Source: Ottelia alismoides
Taxonomy: Eukaryota > Streptophyta > Magnoliopsida > Alismatales > Hydrocharitaceae
NCBI GenBank assembly: GCA_037367405.1
Contig: JAZKJV010010130.1
Span: forward strand, 310,001 to 374,000
Reading direction: 5' to 3'
Length of the DNA stretch: 64,000 bases
Shown: one piece after another, positions 21,068-32,236 of the stretch
How positions within the stretch are numbered: position 1 is the first letter of the stretch
Layout of the letters: the number at the start of each line of letters is the position of its first letter
The notes under the pieces: model-generated
The model's database searches: none
What the model saw: only the letters and a program-made list of their open reading frames with translations
Told to the model about the DNA's origin: nothing
Translations under genes and position numbers: made by a program

Positions 21068-24000
21068 GCCTTCTCCCACGAGCAGCCCACCAGACTACTC
21101 CTCCCTCAATCCTAACACATGCCATGCTTCTAGCATCCACCAACCTTCCTCCCACACGCAATTTGCTTCACCTTTTTACCAAAACTCACACCTAGAATTC
21201 TACTCCATCCCCCCTTCAAAAAGTTTAATCCTTGTTTTTGTCTGGTAAGCCCAATAAGACCTCAGGGTTGACCAATTTGGTGACAACAAGAGGATCCCTC
21301 CTTGTCGCCGTAGAAAAGGGTTGGGAATCAAATGATTCAAGCTTTGCCGAAGTATCTTTGATGAGCTTCTCTACTATATTCTCCGATCAGGTATGCGTTG
21401 GTTTCTTTGAATTTCTTATTTCATACAAAAATTTCATCTTGTTTTTGTAGTTTAATCTTTAATTCAATAGTTAATCAATATGTTAATTTTACTTTAGATT
21501 TAGTGTTTGGTGGAGCATTAAGCTCAAGTTCTAATCCACTGCCACTCTCTTAGTGTTTCGACCCACTTCCGCCTCTCTTTCTCCCCCTTCGAATTCTTCA
21601 CAAAATACCAATCATTTCCACCTTAGATTCTGCAATGATCAGAGATATCGAGCTTCCATTGGAGCTCTTCGCCCCCTTAATCCGCATGTGCATCTAGATT
21701 CAAAATTGGTCAAGGATCTTTTCCTCGAGCCACCCCATCTTATTGTGTAAAAGGAGCACTTGAGAAGTCCCTTGGAGATGAGTCGAAGCTCAAAGCAGAG
21801 CTTCAGGAGACCATAGGTCCAGGCCATCTTCCAACAGGGACTGGTCCCATCTGAAGCCATATGTTGGCGCAGTGTACCACTTTTAAGCAACTGAACCCAT
21901 CAGGGAGGAGAAAGCACGCCAGGGAAGGAAGAACTCAATGATTGTAGATAGGGGAAGAACATCTTCTTCCCCATTCTTCGATCGACCTCTAGAGCTGTAG
22001 GATGAAGAACACGACCCTGATCTAATCTAGGTCGTCCAATATTATGTGAAGTGAAGCCTCTATCCACCATTGATTGGGACATGTGGTGCAAGGAGAAGTG
22101 GCCCGATATAATGCCCTAAGGGGTAAATTACATAAGCCACCCTCCACTCTTTTATATATTATAATAAGTTTTGCAAATATTTAGGTTCGTTTAAATAATC
22201 ATGTAAACAATGCATGAAACCCCCGTACATCCTGTAAAGTACAAGTAGGTCCTGTGCCAGGTCACCGCAAGTGGTCGCCCACGTGAGGTGCTACTGCTAT
22301 TTGCATAGAAGCTCCTCCTCTTCCTGAATTTTTTTCATCCTCAAGTTATAGTATAAATGTAATATTTAGGGTGTTTTACGCAAACATCTCATATTATATT
22401 TTTATTGAACGAATAACCTGAGCGATCATTATATTTATTTATTTGCATTTTTATTTATCTTAATTAGCTCCTATGCTTTTAAAATTGTGGATAAATTATG
22501 GTATATGTTTAATATGAGGTCCACGCATGACACATTTTTATTTAGGCATTTCATTTTTTTTACATTTATTAGAAAACGTTTAGGAGCAAAATATTCCTTC
22601 TTCGCTTATTAAAATACAAACAATTTATAAAATTGTCTTTATAAATTGTAAAAAATTAAAGTATATATTACTATATATTCTGATCCAAACAAAAAATCAC
22701 AAAAATATGTTAAAAGAAAATCTTAAAAGTATCAAAGCCATAAAAAATATTAAAATATGTAAAAAGTATATATATTCTAGCATATATTAAAAATCGTTTT
22801 CGGTACTTTTGAACATATTATCTATTTTTAAGACCCAAAACAATCTGAGCTATACAATATATTCAATGGTTTGTATATTTTCAATACATCGAAATAACAT
22901 AAATTTAGTACTAATTATATTAAAAATTCATAACAATATAGAAAAATATTAAAAAAACAAAAACATTTTATATTTTAAAATTTTGACTATATTTATATTT
23001 ATATATATATATATATTTATTTATTGAACCTATATATATATATATCATAAAACATATATATCTTTTACTATTATTATTATCATAAATATATAACATATAT
23101 TTAAAACCTTAAAAAAAATAAAAAGGATTGCTACTGTATAATCTTCCTTATATTTATTTGCACCTATTATATATACTTATATGCTATTTATAATAGAGGG
23201 GCTTATCCAATGGGCCCTGTGCCCATTTGAGATGAGATGAGCCCACTCATATTTTACCAATATTTTCCATCATTTTGAGTTCAATGCTTATTTATTTACT
23301 GTTGTTATATCATATTCTTACTATTAGTAATTATTTTCATATAAAGATCTTAGATTCACAAGAAATGGTCATTAGTAAGAATAAAAATGAGACTAGTAAT
23401 ACAAATAATAATACAATCATTTTGTATGAATTTAAGGTTGTTTTTCCTGAAAATAGTTACTAGTAGTAAGAATATGATATAATACTTGTAAACAAATACT
23501 TATTAAGCTCAAAAAGATAGGAAATAATGGTAAAAAATGAGTGGGCTCATCTCATCTCAAATGAGCACAGGGCTCATTGGATAATTTCCCATTTATAATA
23601 TACATATTGTTATTATAACTGTATATAGATACTTATTATATATTTAAAAGTAAAAAGAGAATAAAAAGTTAGAGAATCTAAAAGAAAAATAAATTTTAAA
23701 ATTTTAAAAACAAAAAATATAAAATAATTAAAAATAGAAAATATTAAACATAATTACTGACATAAAAATTTAGAAAAAACCTTAAAATTATAAAAATAAT
23801 CATTGTTGATTTTTTTAATGGAAAATAATTATACCTATCTACATTTGCTCTTAGAGGTTCGACCTCTACGCTTGGTCACTATACACATATTCGTAGGGTA
23901 TAATAACTTTTACCCGCATTTTTTAATGTTTTATATTGTGGGCTGATGGTTTAATGAATTTATTTATTGACGCATTGAGATCAAAGAGAGGGTCGATATA

Positions 24001-24082
24001 ACAATTACTAGATCCGACATGTTGGACACCGCATGCTCCTCCGAGATTGGGCATTTGGCACCTCTAATCAATCTCTACAACA
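21068..24082 (+). mobile_element. D1 Athila-type LTR, right part
   Basis: Continuation of the D-family LTR after element A, ending at ...CTCTACAACA (24082), just before a primer site. With element A and one target copy removed, D1 would be about 4.3 kb. D2 without its own insertion is about 3.1 kb, so D1 contains extra sequence, including the MITE-like element at 23203-23584. A TCGACCTCTACGC...GGTATAATAA block (23868-23905) is shared with D2 (56770-56830). Small open frames here have no recognisable product. Confidence 0.7.
23203..23584. mobile_element. MITE-like element with terminal inverted repeats of about 55-60 bases
   Basis: The left end TTATCCAATGGGCCCTGTGC... is mirrored by the right end ...GCACAGGGCTCATTGGATAA. 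Pairing continues through CATTTGAGATGAGATGAGC and CCACTCAT to the TTTTACCA segment with only a few mismatches. Total length is about 382 bases with an AT-rich interior and no transposase. TA dinucleotides sit just inside both ends (23204-23205, 23582-23583). Whether they are the target duplication, and hence the superfamily, is uncertain. The 62-codon frame inside (23275-23463) is Asn/Ile-rich and unconvincing. Confidence 0.7.
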
Positions 24083-24085
24083 AAA

Positions 24086-24103
24086 TGGTGCCATCGTAGG
24101 GGA
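24086..24103 (+). other. Decayed primer binding site of D1
   Basis: TGGTGCCATCGTAGGGGA, three bases after the LTR end. It matches the tRNA-Asp site of element B at 13 of 18 positions, four of the five differences being transitions. It shows that D1 is a 5' LTR of an Athila element, not a solo LTR. Confidence 0.7.
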
Positions 24104-24292
24104 GCAATACTTAGAATAGATGTTTTCACATATAAGACACTTTTATTTATCTATATTTTCTTTATTTTTATAGATAAGTGTTTATCTGTTCTGACCAATC
24201 TTTTTATTGACTTCTTTGTGAGGAATCGAGGCGCAGAGGTGACTTTCTAAGGAGAGTTGGTCCACCCGAGCTGCATGGATATCAACTCTTTC
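24104..24292 (+). other. Remnant leader of the D1 element
   Basis: About 190 bases of internal sequence after the primer site, cut off where copia element C begins. The rest of the D1 element is not found on the other side of C. Confidence 0.5.
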
Positions 24293-26489
24293 TGAAGGAT
24301 TATGGAAAAATCCTCAAGGGCATCACTGAAGCGTGGGGAACACATCGAATAAGATCGTGAGCGACTAGTCAAACTAGTTGCTTGGTGAAGCGGAATTTAA
24401 AAACTTTAAATGATGAAACCACGTAATCCACAAACCATTCATGGATCGTTTCATCTCACCGCATATTAGGTAATGGAATACCTCTTGTAGTATGGTTGTG
24501 ATCGAGTCTCTAACAAAGAGACCTCCTATCTCAAGTCCGACCCGATAGTAGAGACGCTTGTGAGCGCGGAGATAAATCATGTGCTTCTCGTAATCCAGTT
24601 GTTGGTCCAAGCAATAGACCTCCTGATATTCTCTCATGAGTCAAACATCTTCTTCACGAACATGACGCCTGGAAGGAGACGGAGATCCACGAATGGGCAA
24701 GACGATGGAATAATGGTGATGCGATGACGAAAGCAGCCACCCCTCTTTGGTTACAGTGGACGGCCACTCAAGAGGGAGAGAGGTGGTGTGTGATATGAGA
24801 ATGAGAGAGACAGAGAACAATTTGTTGTTCAACCACTTCTTCTTAGATGGAAATGGGTGCCTCTTCTTATATAGTATTTTTAAATTCCATGTATCTCAAT
24901 CCATGGACTACACAAATCCAATGGTTTAGATTGGTTTGTGTTTGTTTCGATGGTCATGATTTTGTTGCAAAAACACAACAACAATTAATTTAATTAATTT
25001 AAATATATATTGAATCATCAATACAATTTAATTTCAACTAAATCCATTTTTTGCAAGGAGGTAATTTAAAAGAGATAAATCTCTTTCTCTATGGGACTTG
25101 GTGGCCTTCCACCTCCTCTCGATAAGGTAGATATTTATCTCCAATTAATTTTGCAACAACTACTTGTTGCAATTTTTTTCACACAAATAATTCATAATTA
25201 TTTTATGAATATTGCAATCATGCCATTGAAAAACAGGGAATCATACTCACAACCCAAACTAAAATGTAAATTACATTTTCAATTAATTGTCTAATGTGAA
25301 TCCAATTCACGTTAACACTTAATTAACAAATGTAAATCACAATTGTCTCTATTTAATATATTATAAATCACATTTGTAATATATATAAATAATATGGATA
25401 GTACTATCCACACTACCCATATCCTTGATAATTGAATCACATTTATTTATTTAAGATCTCAATTCTCATGCATTCAAATAATATGAAACTTATACATAAT
25501 TTTTATTATAATTAAATCACATTTATTTATGCATTTCCCAATGCTTGGAGATTTTAACAAGAGAATTATTCTTGAACTCTTTCAGGAATAATGCGCTTTC
25601 TTCACGGATACTCGGAGATAAGGACATGAGGATTATACGTTCCACATATAGTGACTTGGATGTTGATATCATATCTCAAGTCTGTATCTTAACGACCTCC
25701 CACAGATGTTTGATTAAATCAAAATTGTAGATCTAATCTCCTAATTGCATCTAAATCACATTTAGATCAATGTCCAACATTTGGACTGAGATTAGATTAC
25801 TTCTCTACAGAGAGAAGTCACTAAAATCGATACTTGTTTCATCATTCCCTCGGTATGGAAGCGTCATGGTTATATAATCGCCCTCAAGTATTCCTAATAC
25901 ATGTACATCCTGCATACTGGAAGACCTAGAATAAACCCGAACATTTAGACTTTTGGACTATAATCTCCAGTGTCTTATTATTAAGATTCTCATTCGATCG
26001 TTGGGAATTGGTATAGGTCATATGCATTCCAAAAGAATATATGATACCATAAATTCTTATCATGCTTCCTAAGCAAGACGACCATGCATGGAATGTGATC
26101 AGTCTCAATACCTCATGAGTGAGCTCATGTCTTCCGGTTCACAAGTGAACTTGTATGATCCCTGTGAGAGATAGTATTACTCATATGCCCTTAAATGAAC
26201 ACCAGCTCACCGATGTATAGAACTTGATTAGACTATCAACCTAACGATCTACCAAATGCACATACTCAGACAAATAGTAATACATTTTCTCCAGTAAGAG
26301 GATGCAATCATAAATCGTGACATTAAATGACATAGGTCTTGGTTTCCTCGATTTTGTTAAGTCAACTCTTTCACCAAACTTATATAACACCTCTGAATCT
26401 CTATTCCTATGTAGAGGACATGCATCAAGAGGTCGGTTAGCTATCAGCCTTTTGAGAAGAATTTCCATCTTCTTCTCAACCTGGAGATC
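24293..26489 (-). mobile_element. 3' LTR of copia element C, part distal to the internal region
   Basis: Reverse-orientation copia LTR, homologous base by base to solo LTR I (53307-55947), for example GACTAGTCAAACTAGTTG, CTCATGAGTGAGCTCATG and TATCAGCC. It begins TGAAGGATTATGG on the + strand (24293). It is interrupted by element B at 26490 and resumes at 44284, where it ends ATTTCCAACA. Removing B and one AGATC copy gives an LTR of about 2.45 kb. The open frames here (87, 63 and 103 codons) are not conserved and are not genes; the last crosses into element B. Confidence 0.85.
26485..26489. other. Target duplication of element B (left copy)
   Basis: AGATC immediately left of the LTR terminus; the identical AGATC is at 44284-44288. 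A perfect 5-bp duplication confirms both boundaries of B and that its host is the copia LTR of C. Confidence 0.95.
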
Positions 26490-28956
26490 TGATAACCCGA
26501 AATGAAGTGACCAAGGCAAAGGTCTGGAAGTGGTCGTTGCGACCTCAATCACTCAGACGGAGAATATCAAGAAAAATATCGAACCGCGAAAGAAATCAGA
26601 AATCAAAACACGAGGTGCGGTCCTAGCTATGAGATTCACCTGGTATAGCTCCCAGGGTCGAACATAAGGAGCACGGGTTGGCCTAGGGCCTACGAAGTAG
26701 TAAAAAGAAAATAAAAGGAAAAACAAGGATTTTTAATGGTTTTTAATAATTTTTATATTTTTTTGGATTTTTAAAATATGAAGAAAATGAAAGAAGGCAA
26801 AATCAAGCACACTTGCACAATTTATTTAACACACCAAAAAGCAAGCAAAAATTAAAGAAAATTTGTTTTTATGTTTTTTAGGTTTTTAAGTGTTTTTGGT
26901 GAATTCTTGGTATTTTTCTAATGTATATTTTATTTTATAAAAATCAAACAGTGCTCAAAGGCCTAGGTACTTTCCAGCAAGGCTTGAAACCCAAAAATAA
27001 AATATTTATGGATCTCAACAAGCCCTGGAGGTAATTTTCCTGTAATCAAGAAAGAATAAGGAAAATTTGGGCACCTAAATTATTGTTTTTGGATTTTTAT
27101 ATTATTTATTATAATTTTTATGAGTTTTTAGGAGTTTTTAGATTTTTAGGGTTTTTAAGTGATGAAAAATAGCCAAAATTGGCTAGAAAATCAAACAACA
27201 CACAAGAAACAGTAACTAATTTTTTTGGAATTTTTGAAGGTGTTTTTATATTTTTTTTGGTATTTTTAAACCTGGACAGTAGCTAAAAAGGATGTTTTTG
27301 AATTTTTTAAAAATACTAAATGAAATCAAAAATGTCCTCAAAAATTCTCAAAAATCCAACAACATGGCAGGAGCCATGTGTCAAATTTTCATCGAATTTG
27401 GAGGTGGTTTGATATTTATTCAAAAATCAAAGAAGGGGCACTGTGCACAGGGACGTAAGGGCAAATACCCAAAGTCCTAGGGGCCAAGGTGCAAAAATCC
27501 CAGCTAAACACGCGCGTGGCGCGTGCCTGGGGCACTCAGGGGCCTTTTGGTAATAAAAACCAAGTTCCTGGACCTTTTGGTAACTCGTTCCAAAAGTCCA
27601 GGGGCTTGGATGCAAAAATCCCACTAAAATCCGCACATGCGTGAATAAAATGCTCACAGGGGCATAAATGCAATTACCAAAAAGTTATCATTCATTCACT
27701 AACCCAACAGAACTACAGGATAAAAGACGCAAATATCCCAAACAAGCACGTGGCGAAGCACGTGAGATCACATACACAGGGGTATAAATGCGAAACTAAA
27801 CAAGTCCAAGGTCCTCAGTGCAAATTACCCTACGTAAATAAAACTACTAAAATATTTACAGGACTCAGACGAAAAAGACAAACTAAGAGGGGGCCCTAAG
27901 TAATTTACCCCTTTATTCGTCGACGGCTGCATGCACGCCACGTGGAAGATCGGGCGGTTCTGGATGGCTGGCGCTCCTCTTCGTTTACCCTCGAGCCGGA
28001 TCGACGGTGCAGGAGAGGACACGTGGGAGATCGGGCGGTTCTGGTGCTGAAGGTTCCTCTCTCTGCTGCTAACGGTCCTGATCACGCCTCGAATCAATCA
28101 ACGGCTGCTGCTCCTCGAAGAACGGACGATCAAGATCAAAACTGGGAGCGGAGGCTAATCGGACGGTGCTGAAGGATGGTGGAAGAACACTCTGCCGGCG
28201 AGCTTCGCCGGCCTCGTGCGTGAGCTGTAGACCTCCTCAGCTGCTCCTGATGATCGGAGAAGATCCGCGGTGATGCCCCGCGGCTGGTGATAGCCTCCGA
28301 TGGCCCACCCGAGCCCTGAAGGGGCTCCGGCGAGCTTGGCGGCGGTGAGCTCCTGGACCGAAGTTGGGAAGCCTCAGATGGCCTCCTTGGTACCTGCAAA
28401 GCAAACCAGAAGCTCCGCGGGTCGAGGGCAAAGTGCCTCGACCCAAGGAAGCGGCGTGAAGGTGAACGGGGCGTCGGGGCGAATGAGCTCCGGCGAGCGG
28501 AGGATGGGGGAGCTCGACTCCCAGCTCCGGGGCGAGCTGGGTTGAATGAGTGGGCGAAGAACGTGCGTGGGTGGATGGCGAAGATGATGGTGTGTCCCGA
28601 TGATCAAAATGGTGCTCGATATGGCCGGAATCAGCTGAACACGCCGGAGATGCGATTTGGGGGAAATGGAAAATTACACTAAATGGGAGAGCTAAATGGA
28701 TACCTGGGTGATGCGGGAGACTATGCTGGAGCTTAGCTAGCTCCTGGTCGTCGCCTCGAAGGTCGTCACTACCTGAGGCTCGAGCTCCGGTCGAGTGGCG
28801 GAGCACGGCGGCGCGAAGCTGCCGGATCAGTGACCAGCCACCTCCTCCTCGCTGCAACAAGGGCCAACGCGAGCTGTCATCTCGGTGGTTACGATGGAGG
28901 TCACGGGAGTGAAGGTAGGGAGCCAAAGATGGCGAGAGGAGGCGGCTGAGCTCAGA

Positions 28957-28964
28957 CTATATAG
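28957..28964 (-). promoter_or_regulatory. TATA box, element B 3' LTR
   Basis: CTATATAG, self-complementary, in a GC-rich setting; identical in the 5' LTR at 43093-43100. It lies about 200 bases downstream (sense) of the W-box dyad. Function is inferred. Confidence 0.5.
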
Positions 28965-29164
28965 TGTGGAGGGTCCGACAAGAAGGTTGCGGGTAGGGCG
29001 AGCTGATGCGCGGATCCCGAGGCGAAAGCTCCGGCGAGCTTCTCGGATGTGACGTGATCGATGCGGACCCGGATTTGGGGCGAAAGGGAGGAGGATCGAG
29101 CTGGGAAAAATCAAGGAAGTCGGGTCGGGCGAGCGGACCCGGGCTCTGGTGGTCCTGGGGGAGG

Positions 29165-29183
29165 TGTTGACCGGGGGTCAACA
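29165..29183 (-). promoter_or_regulatory. W-box dyad, element B 3' LTR
   Basis: TGTTGACC, GGG, GGTCAACA: perfect 8-base inverted repeat of the WRKY-type core, followed by CCCCCGTGGACCAATC (half of the G-box palindrome of H-type LTRs). The same occurs at 43301-43319. Confidence 0.5.
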
Positions 29184-30152
29184 ATCCCCCGTGGACCAAT
29201 CAGAGCCCGCCAAGGCTCACATTTTTATTTGATTTTTTTGGGGCCTTAAATGGCCGAATTTTCAAAAACTCAAAACACAAAATATTTTTATTTTATTTTT
29301 TTCTATTTTTTTGTGATTTTTAATTAATTTTTGAAAATAAAAATAAGGTATTTACAATATATAGCTATACATAGGTATATATACAATATATGATTTTTAA
29401 TTTTTGATTTTTAATTAGTTATTTTTATACATTTTCATTCCTATTTTATATTTTATTTATTTATAGGATAAAATGAGGAATAAAAGGCTATTTTTATTTT
29501 ATTTTTATTATTTATATACATAGGTAAAATAATTAGTTATATACAACTATATACATGGTATATGTACAAGATATTTTTGTATTTTTAATTTTGTAATTTC
29601 TATTTGATTTTTGTTTTGTTTCTTTTTATTTATTTTATGTACAATATATACAATAGAATATTTACAAAAAGTTTTGAAAATTAATCTTATTCATTTATAA
29701 GGTGAAATAAATAAAGAGAGGTGGTCTATGTACATGGTGTAAGGGGAATTTTTGGTCTTTTTTTGATTTTTAAATTTTTATTTTGTTTTTAATAGTTCTA
29801 AATATATACAAAATATATACAAGCATATTTTTGGTTGAGGAAAATATAATTTTATTTATTTACATAAGTATGTACATATGAGCCCCTATCTCTCTCTACT
29901 TTTGTTTTTATGCGGTCAGGCCCATGCTGAGCCCTCCCTTGGGTTAGGTTGCTCAATATTTATTCTAAATATTTCCCTCTTTTTCTTTTTCATCTTTATT
30001 CTTTTATTTTTGCACAAAAACATGCTAATTATCTATATTTACAAACATGCATGCTTTTGCTAACTTTTCCTATTTACACATATCTACATGCATTTGCATA
30101 GGTTTTTGTAGCTAAAATATAAGAATAAAGAGTGATGAATGGGTATTCATCA

Positions 30153-30164
30153 CCCCCCTATACT
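30153..30164 (-). other. Polypurine tract of element B
   Basis: Sense AGTATAGGGGGG directly adjoining the LTR start TGATGAATACCC. Upstream in sense, CAAAGTAT links it to the conserved hairpin at 30169-30188. Confidence 0.9.
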
Positions 30165-30168
30165 ATAC

Positions 30169-30188
30169 TTTGCTAGTCCCTTAGCAAA
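30169..30188 (-). ncRNA. Hairpin immediately upstream of the polypurine tract, element B
   Basis: TTTGCTA (30169-30175) / TAGCAAA (30182-30188); sense loop AGGGAC, identical to the loop in element A at 17980-17985. Stem of seven pairs. Confidence 0.6.
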
Positions 30189-31735
30189 CACTTATTTGAA
30201 AAAGAAGTGAAAAAGAAAGAAAGAAAAAGAAAAAGAGAATGTACATGGATCAAGGTTGATTATTAAACTTGCCTTCATTAAATTGAGGTATGGAGCTCAA
30301 TCAGATCTTTGGATTATTAATGTGTCGGAACCTTATTTAGACTTAATCTTAAAACCTAACAGCCTCTAAGTTCCACTATTCTATAACCAAGACTCCTCAA
30401 TGCTCCAGATCAGAACAAGTCATCAATCACAAACCCTGAAGACCATGAATCCTTTCTTGTCCTGTGAAAGTGAGGTCTAAGCTCTCCACCTCAGAAATGG
30501 CAACTTGACAACCCTCCCTAACAAGGTAACTCTATGACCTCAATCTGGCCACTCTTTCCTCGAGGAGCGGGGTATTCCCTTCTAAGTTCAAGTACAACCG
30601 GCTCAAGAAGAGGGGGAAGAAGAGAATGGGTCAAGGCCAGTGTAGCCAAGTACCCTTGGGAGCTTGACCAGTGTAGCCAAGTCTCCCTGCTGCAAGCTAC
30701 AACAGGTGGATCATGAAACCAAGCTTTGCTTATTGCACTTATATACATACTCCGGTGGGATTATCATTTTCTCTCAGACCCACCACTTTTTTGGAGTTCT
30801 TTTCTTTTTGCATTTTTTTTTTCGAGTGCATCTATACAACATGTACATGTGCAGCATATATACAAGGAGTTTTTCCTCTTGACCCAGTAGACTATCCCTC
30901 TTTTGAAGCTTTATTGCAACCCACAACTCCCGTCGTTAGACCTCATGGCAACCAGACCAAGTTGAGACGCACTTCCTTCACTAAATGAAGAAGAGAGGTT
31001 CCGCCTAGAAGTACTACCCTCATATGCTACCCCAAGCCAAGGAAGACTGCCTCCTCACCACCTCATCCGTAGAGAGCTCGGTGCATAGTGCGGTTGTCCA
31101 AGTAAAGCCATAATCTATATGAGTCATGTGTTGTTGTTAAGTGCTCTACTTAGGCTCATTGAGATGACATGTGATCATAGCCTAGTGGACTCAAAGAATT
31201 AAGTCACCATGGACCTGAAAAGCCTTAAACCTAAGCCCTATAAGGTTCCTCTTAGAAATTAGGTGGATTAAGATCTTAATCAAGCTCCATTTCTCAATTT
31301 GATTCCAGGCTAGTTTAAATGTCAACTATCATCCAAGAAAAACTATATACATATGTACAAAAAGATGCATATTTACACAAATTTTACAATCATGCAAAAA
31401 TTTTTGAAAAATGTTTTGAAATCATGAATGATGATGCATGAAGTGCAAGTTTTGCAAAAAGGTATTTACACACATTTACACAAGATTTTTGCAAACTTTT
31501 GATTTTCAAAACGTTTTGGAAAAATTTTGTACTATATACATAATTTTGATACAGAAAATATTTACACAAGCTTTACACAAAAGATTTTTGAAATCATTTT
31601 TACAAAACTAATTTGTACACTAGCTATGTATGTGCAAATAAAAGAAGATTATGTACATGAAAATTTTTAATTTTTGTGGTTTTTAGACATTTTTATTTAT
31701 TAACACACTCACACAAAGTACGAGTTATGGCTAAA

Positions 31736-31790
31736 GTATATATGAAATATATACACACCCCCCTATACTTAGCTCGAACGATGTCCTCAG
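31736..31790 (-). ncRNA. Terminal PPT-like module B4 with AT hairpin
   Basis: Sense order: TGAGGACAT, GCTAAGTATAGGGGGG (about 31773-31758), TGT, then GTATATAT/ATATATAC hairpin (31754-31736) with loop TTC, then ATAACTCGTACTTT. Element A4 has the same order and nearly the same sequence. As in A, this last module lacks the PPT-sequestering arm. Confidence 0.6.
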
Positions 31791-31892
31791 AGTCAAGAGC
31801 GATGAAGAAGACATAATTCGTGCTTTGTATAGGGAAGTAAAAAGGAAGGCTATACAAAAGGAGAATGAAAAGTCAAGAGGGACTCGGGTCTT

Positions 31893-31927
31893 CCCCCTAT
31901 ACTTAGGATCGAATAATCCTAAGTATA
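31893..31927 (-). ncRNA. PPT-hairpin module B3
   Basis: Perfect 12-pair stem TATACTTAGGAT (31898-31909) / ATCCTAAGTATA (31916-31927), six-base loop. In sense the arm is followed by GGGGG (31897-31893). The same stem as A2 with a different loop. Confidence 0.65.
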
Positions 31928-31975
31928 TCAGGCTGTATACTAAGGGAAAACCGAGTGGAGAATGTACAGGGTCTA

Positions 31976-32015
31976 CCCCCCCCTATACTTAGGGTAAGAT
32001 ATCCCTAAGTATAGG
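31976..32015 (-). ncRNA. PPT-hairpin module B2
   Basis: Perfect 13-pair stem CCTATACTTAGGG (31982-31994) / CCCTAAGTATAGG (32003-32015), eight-base loop. The sense arm runs into a run of eight G (31983-31976). Confidence 0.65.
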
Positions 32016-32067
32016 CAGCAAAACAGGGGTAGACAGAAACAAAAGAAATACCCGAAGTGTCTCGCAT

Positions 32068-32105
32068 CCCCCCTATACTTAGGGTAAAGTGCACCCTAAG
32101 TATAG
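32068..32105 (-). ncRNA. PPT-hairpin module B1
   Basis: Perfect 13-pair stem CTATACTTAGGGT (32073-32085) / ACCCTAAGTATAG (32093-32105), loop of seven, followed in sense by GGGGG to 32068. Compared with B3, an inner A-T pair is replaced by G-C on both arms. Confidence 0.65.
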
Positions 32106-32236
32106 CATAATCACAAGATGGAGAAAGGGATGTGGGACTAAAGAAAGTGCTGATATGGACATCTGGATCTATGTACAGCGGAGGATCAGTAAAGCTCAGG
32201 CGTGAGATGCATTAGATGTGAGTCAAAGACCACATC

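Larger units (their letters stand above)
26490..30152 (-). repeat. 3' LTR of element B
   Basis: 3663 bases, nearly identical to 40626-44283. In sense orientation it starts TGATGAATACCCATTCATCA, itself a short inverted repeat (TGATGAAT/ATTCATCA). It then has an AT-rich U3 with purine tract (29882-29904), a GC-rich middle (about 27900-29200) with promoter motifs, and an AT-rich end. Long open frames in the GC-rich part (for example 28237-28926) begin at non-ATG codons, overlap on both strands and are low-complexity, so I do not call them genes. Confidence 0.95.
30165..32236 (-). other. Non-coding 3' region of element B
   Basis: About 2.07 kb between integrase stop and polypurine tract, the same size and order as in element A. 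In sense order it holds four PPT-like modules (32105-31758), an AT-rich part, and a 1-kb part collinear with A. A pair of CCAGTGTAGCCAAGT repeats (30637-30651 and 30668-30682, 31-base period) lies in it. No env-like frame or membrane segment is credible; frames of 72-91 codons here are on the opposite strand or not conserved. Confidence 0.75.

Noticed and set aside
24374..24637. 87-codon minus frame with similarity to 53381-53716
   Set aside because: Both lie in copies of the same copia LTR. The frames have different lengths and shifts, and the non-coding parts are equally similar.
28237..28926. 229-codon frame in the B LTR, repeated at 42373-43062, beginning close to the TATA site
   Set aside because: It begins at TTG rather than ATG, is Arg/Ser/Pro/His-rich low-complexity sequence in a GC-rich segment, overlaps other long frames on both strands, and recurs only because the LTR is duplicated.
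29881..30063. Leu/Phe-rich 61-codon frame, repeated at 44009-44194
   Set aside because: It covers the U3 purine tract and AT-rich LTR sequence on the strand opposite to the element; no protein evidence.
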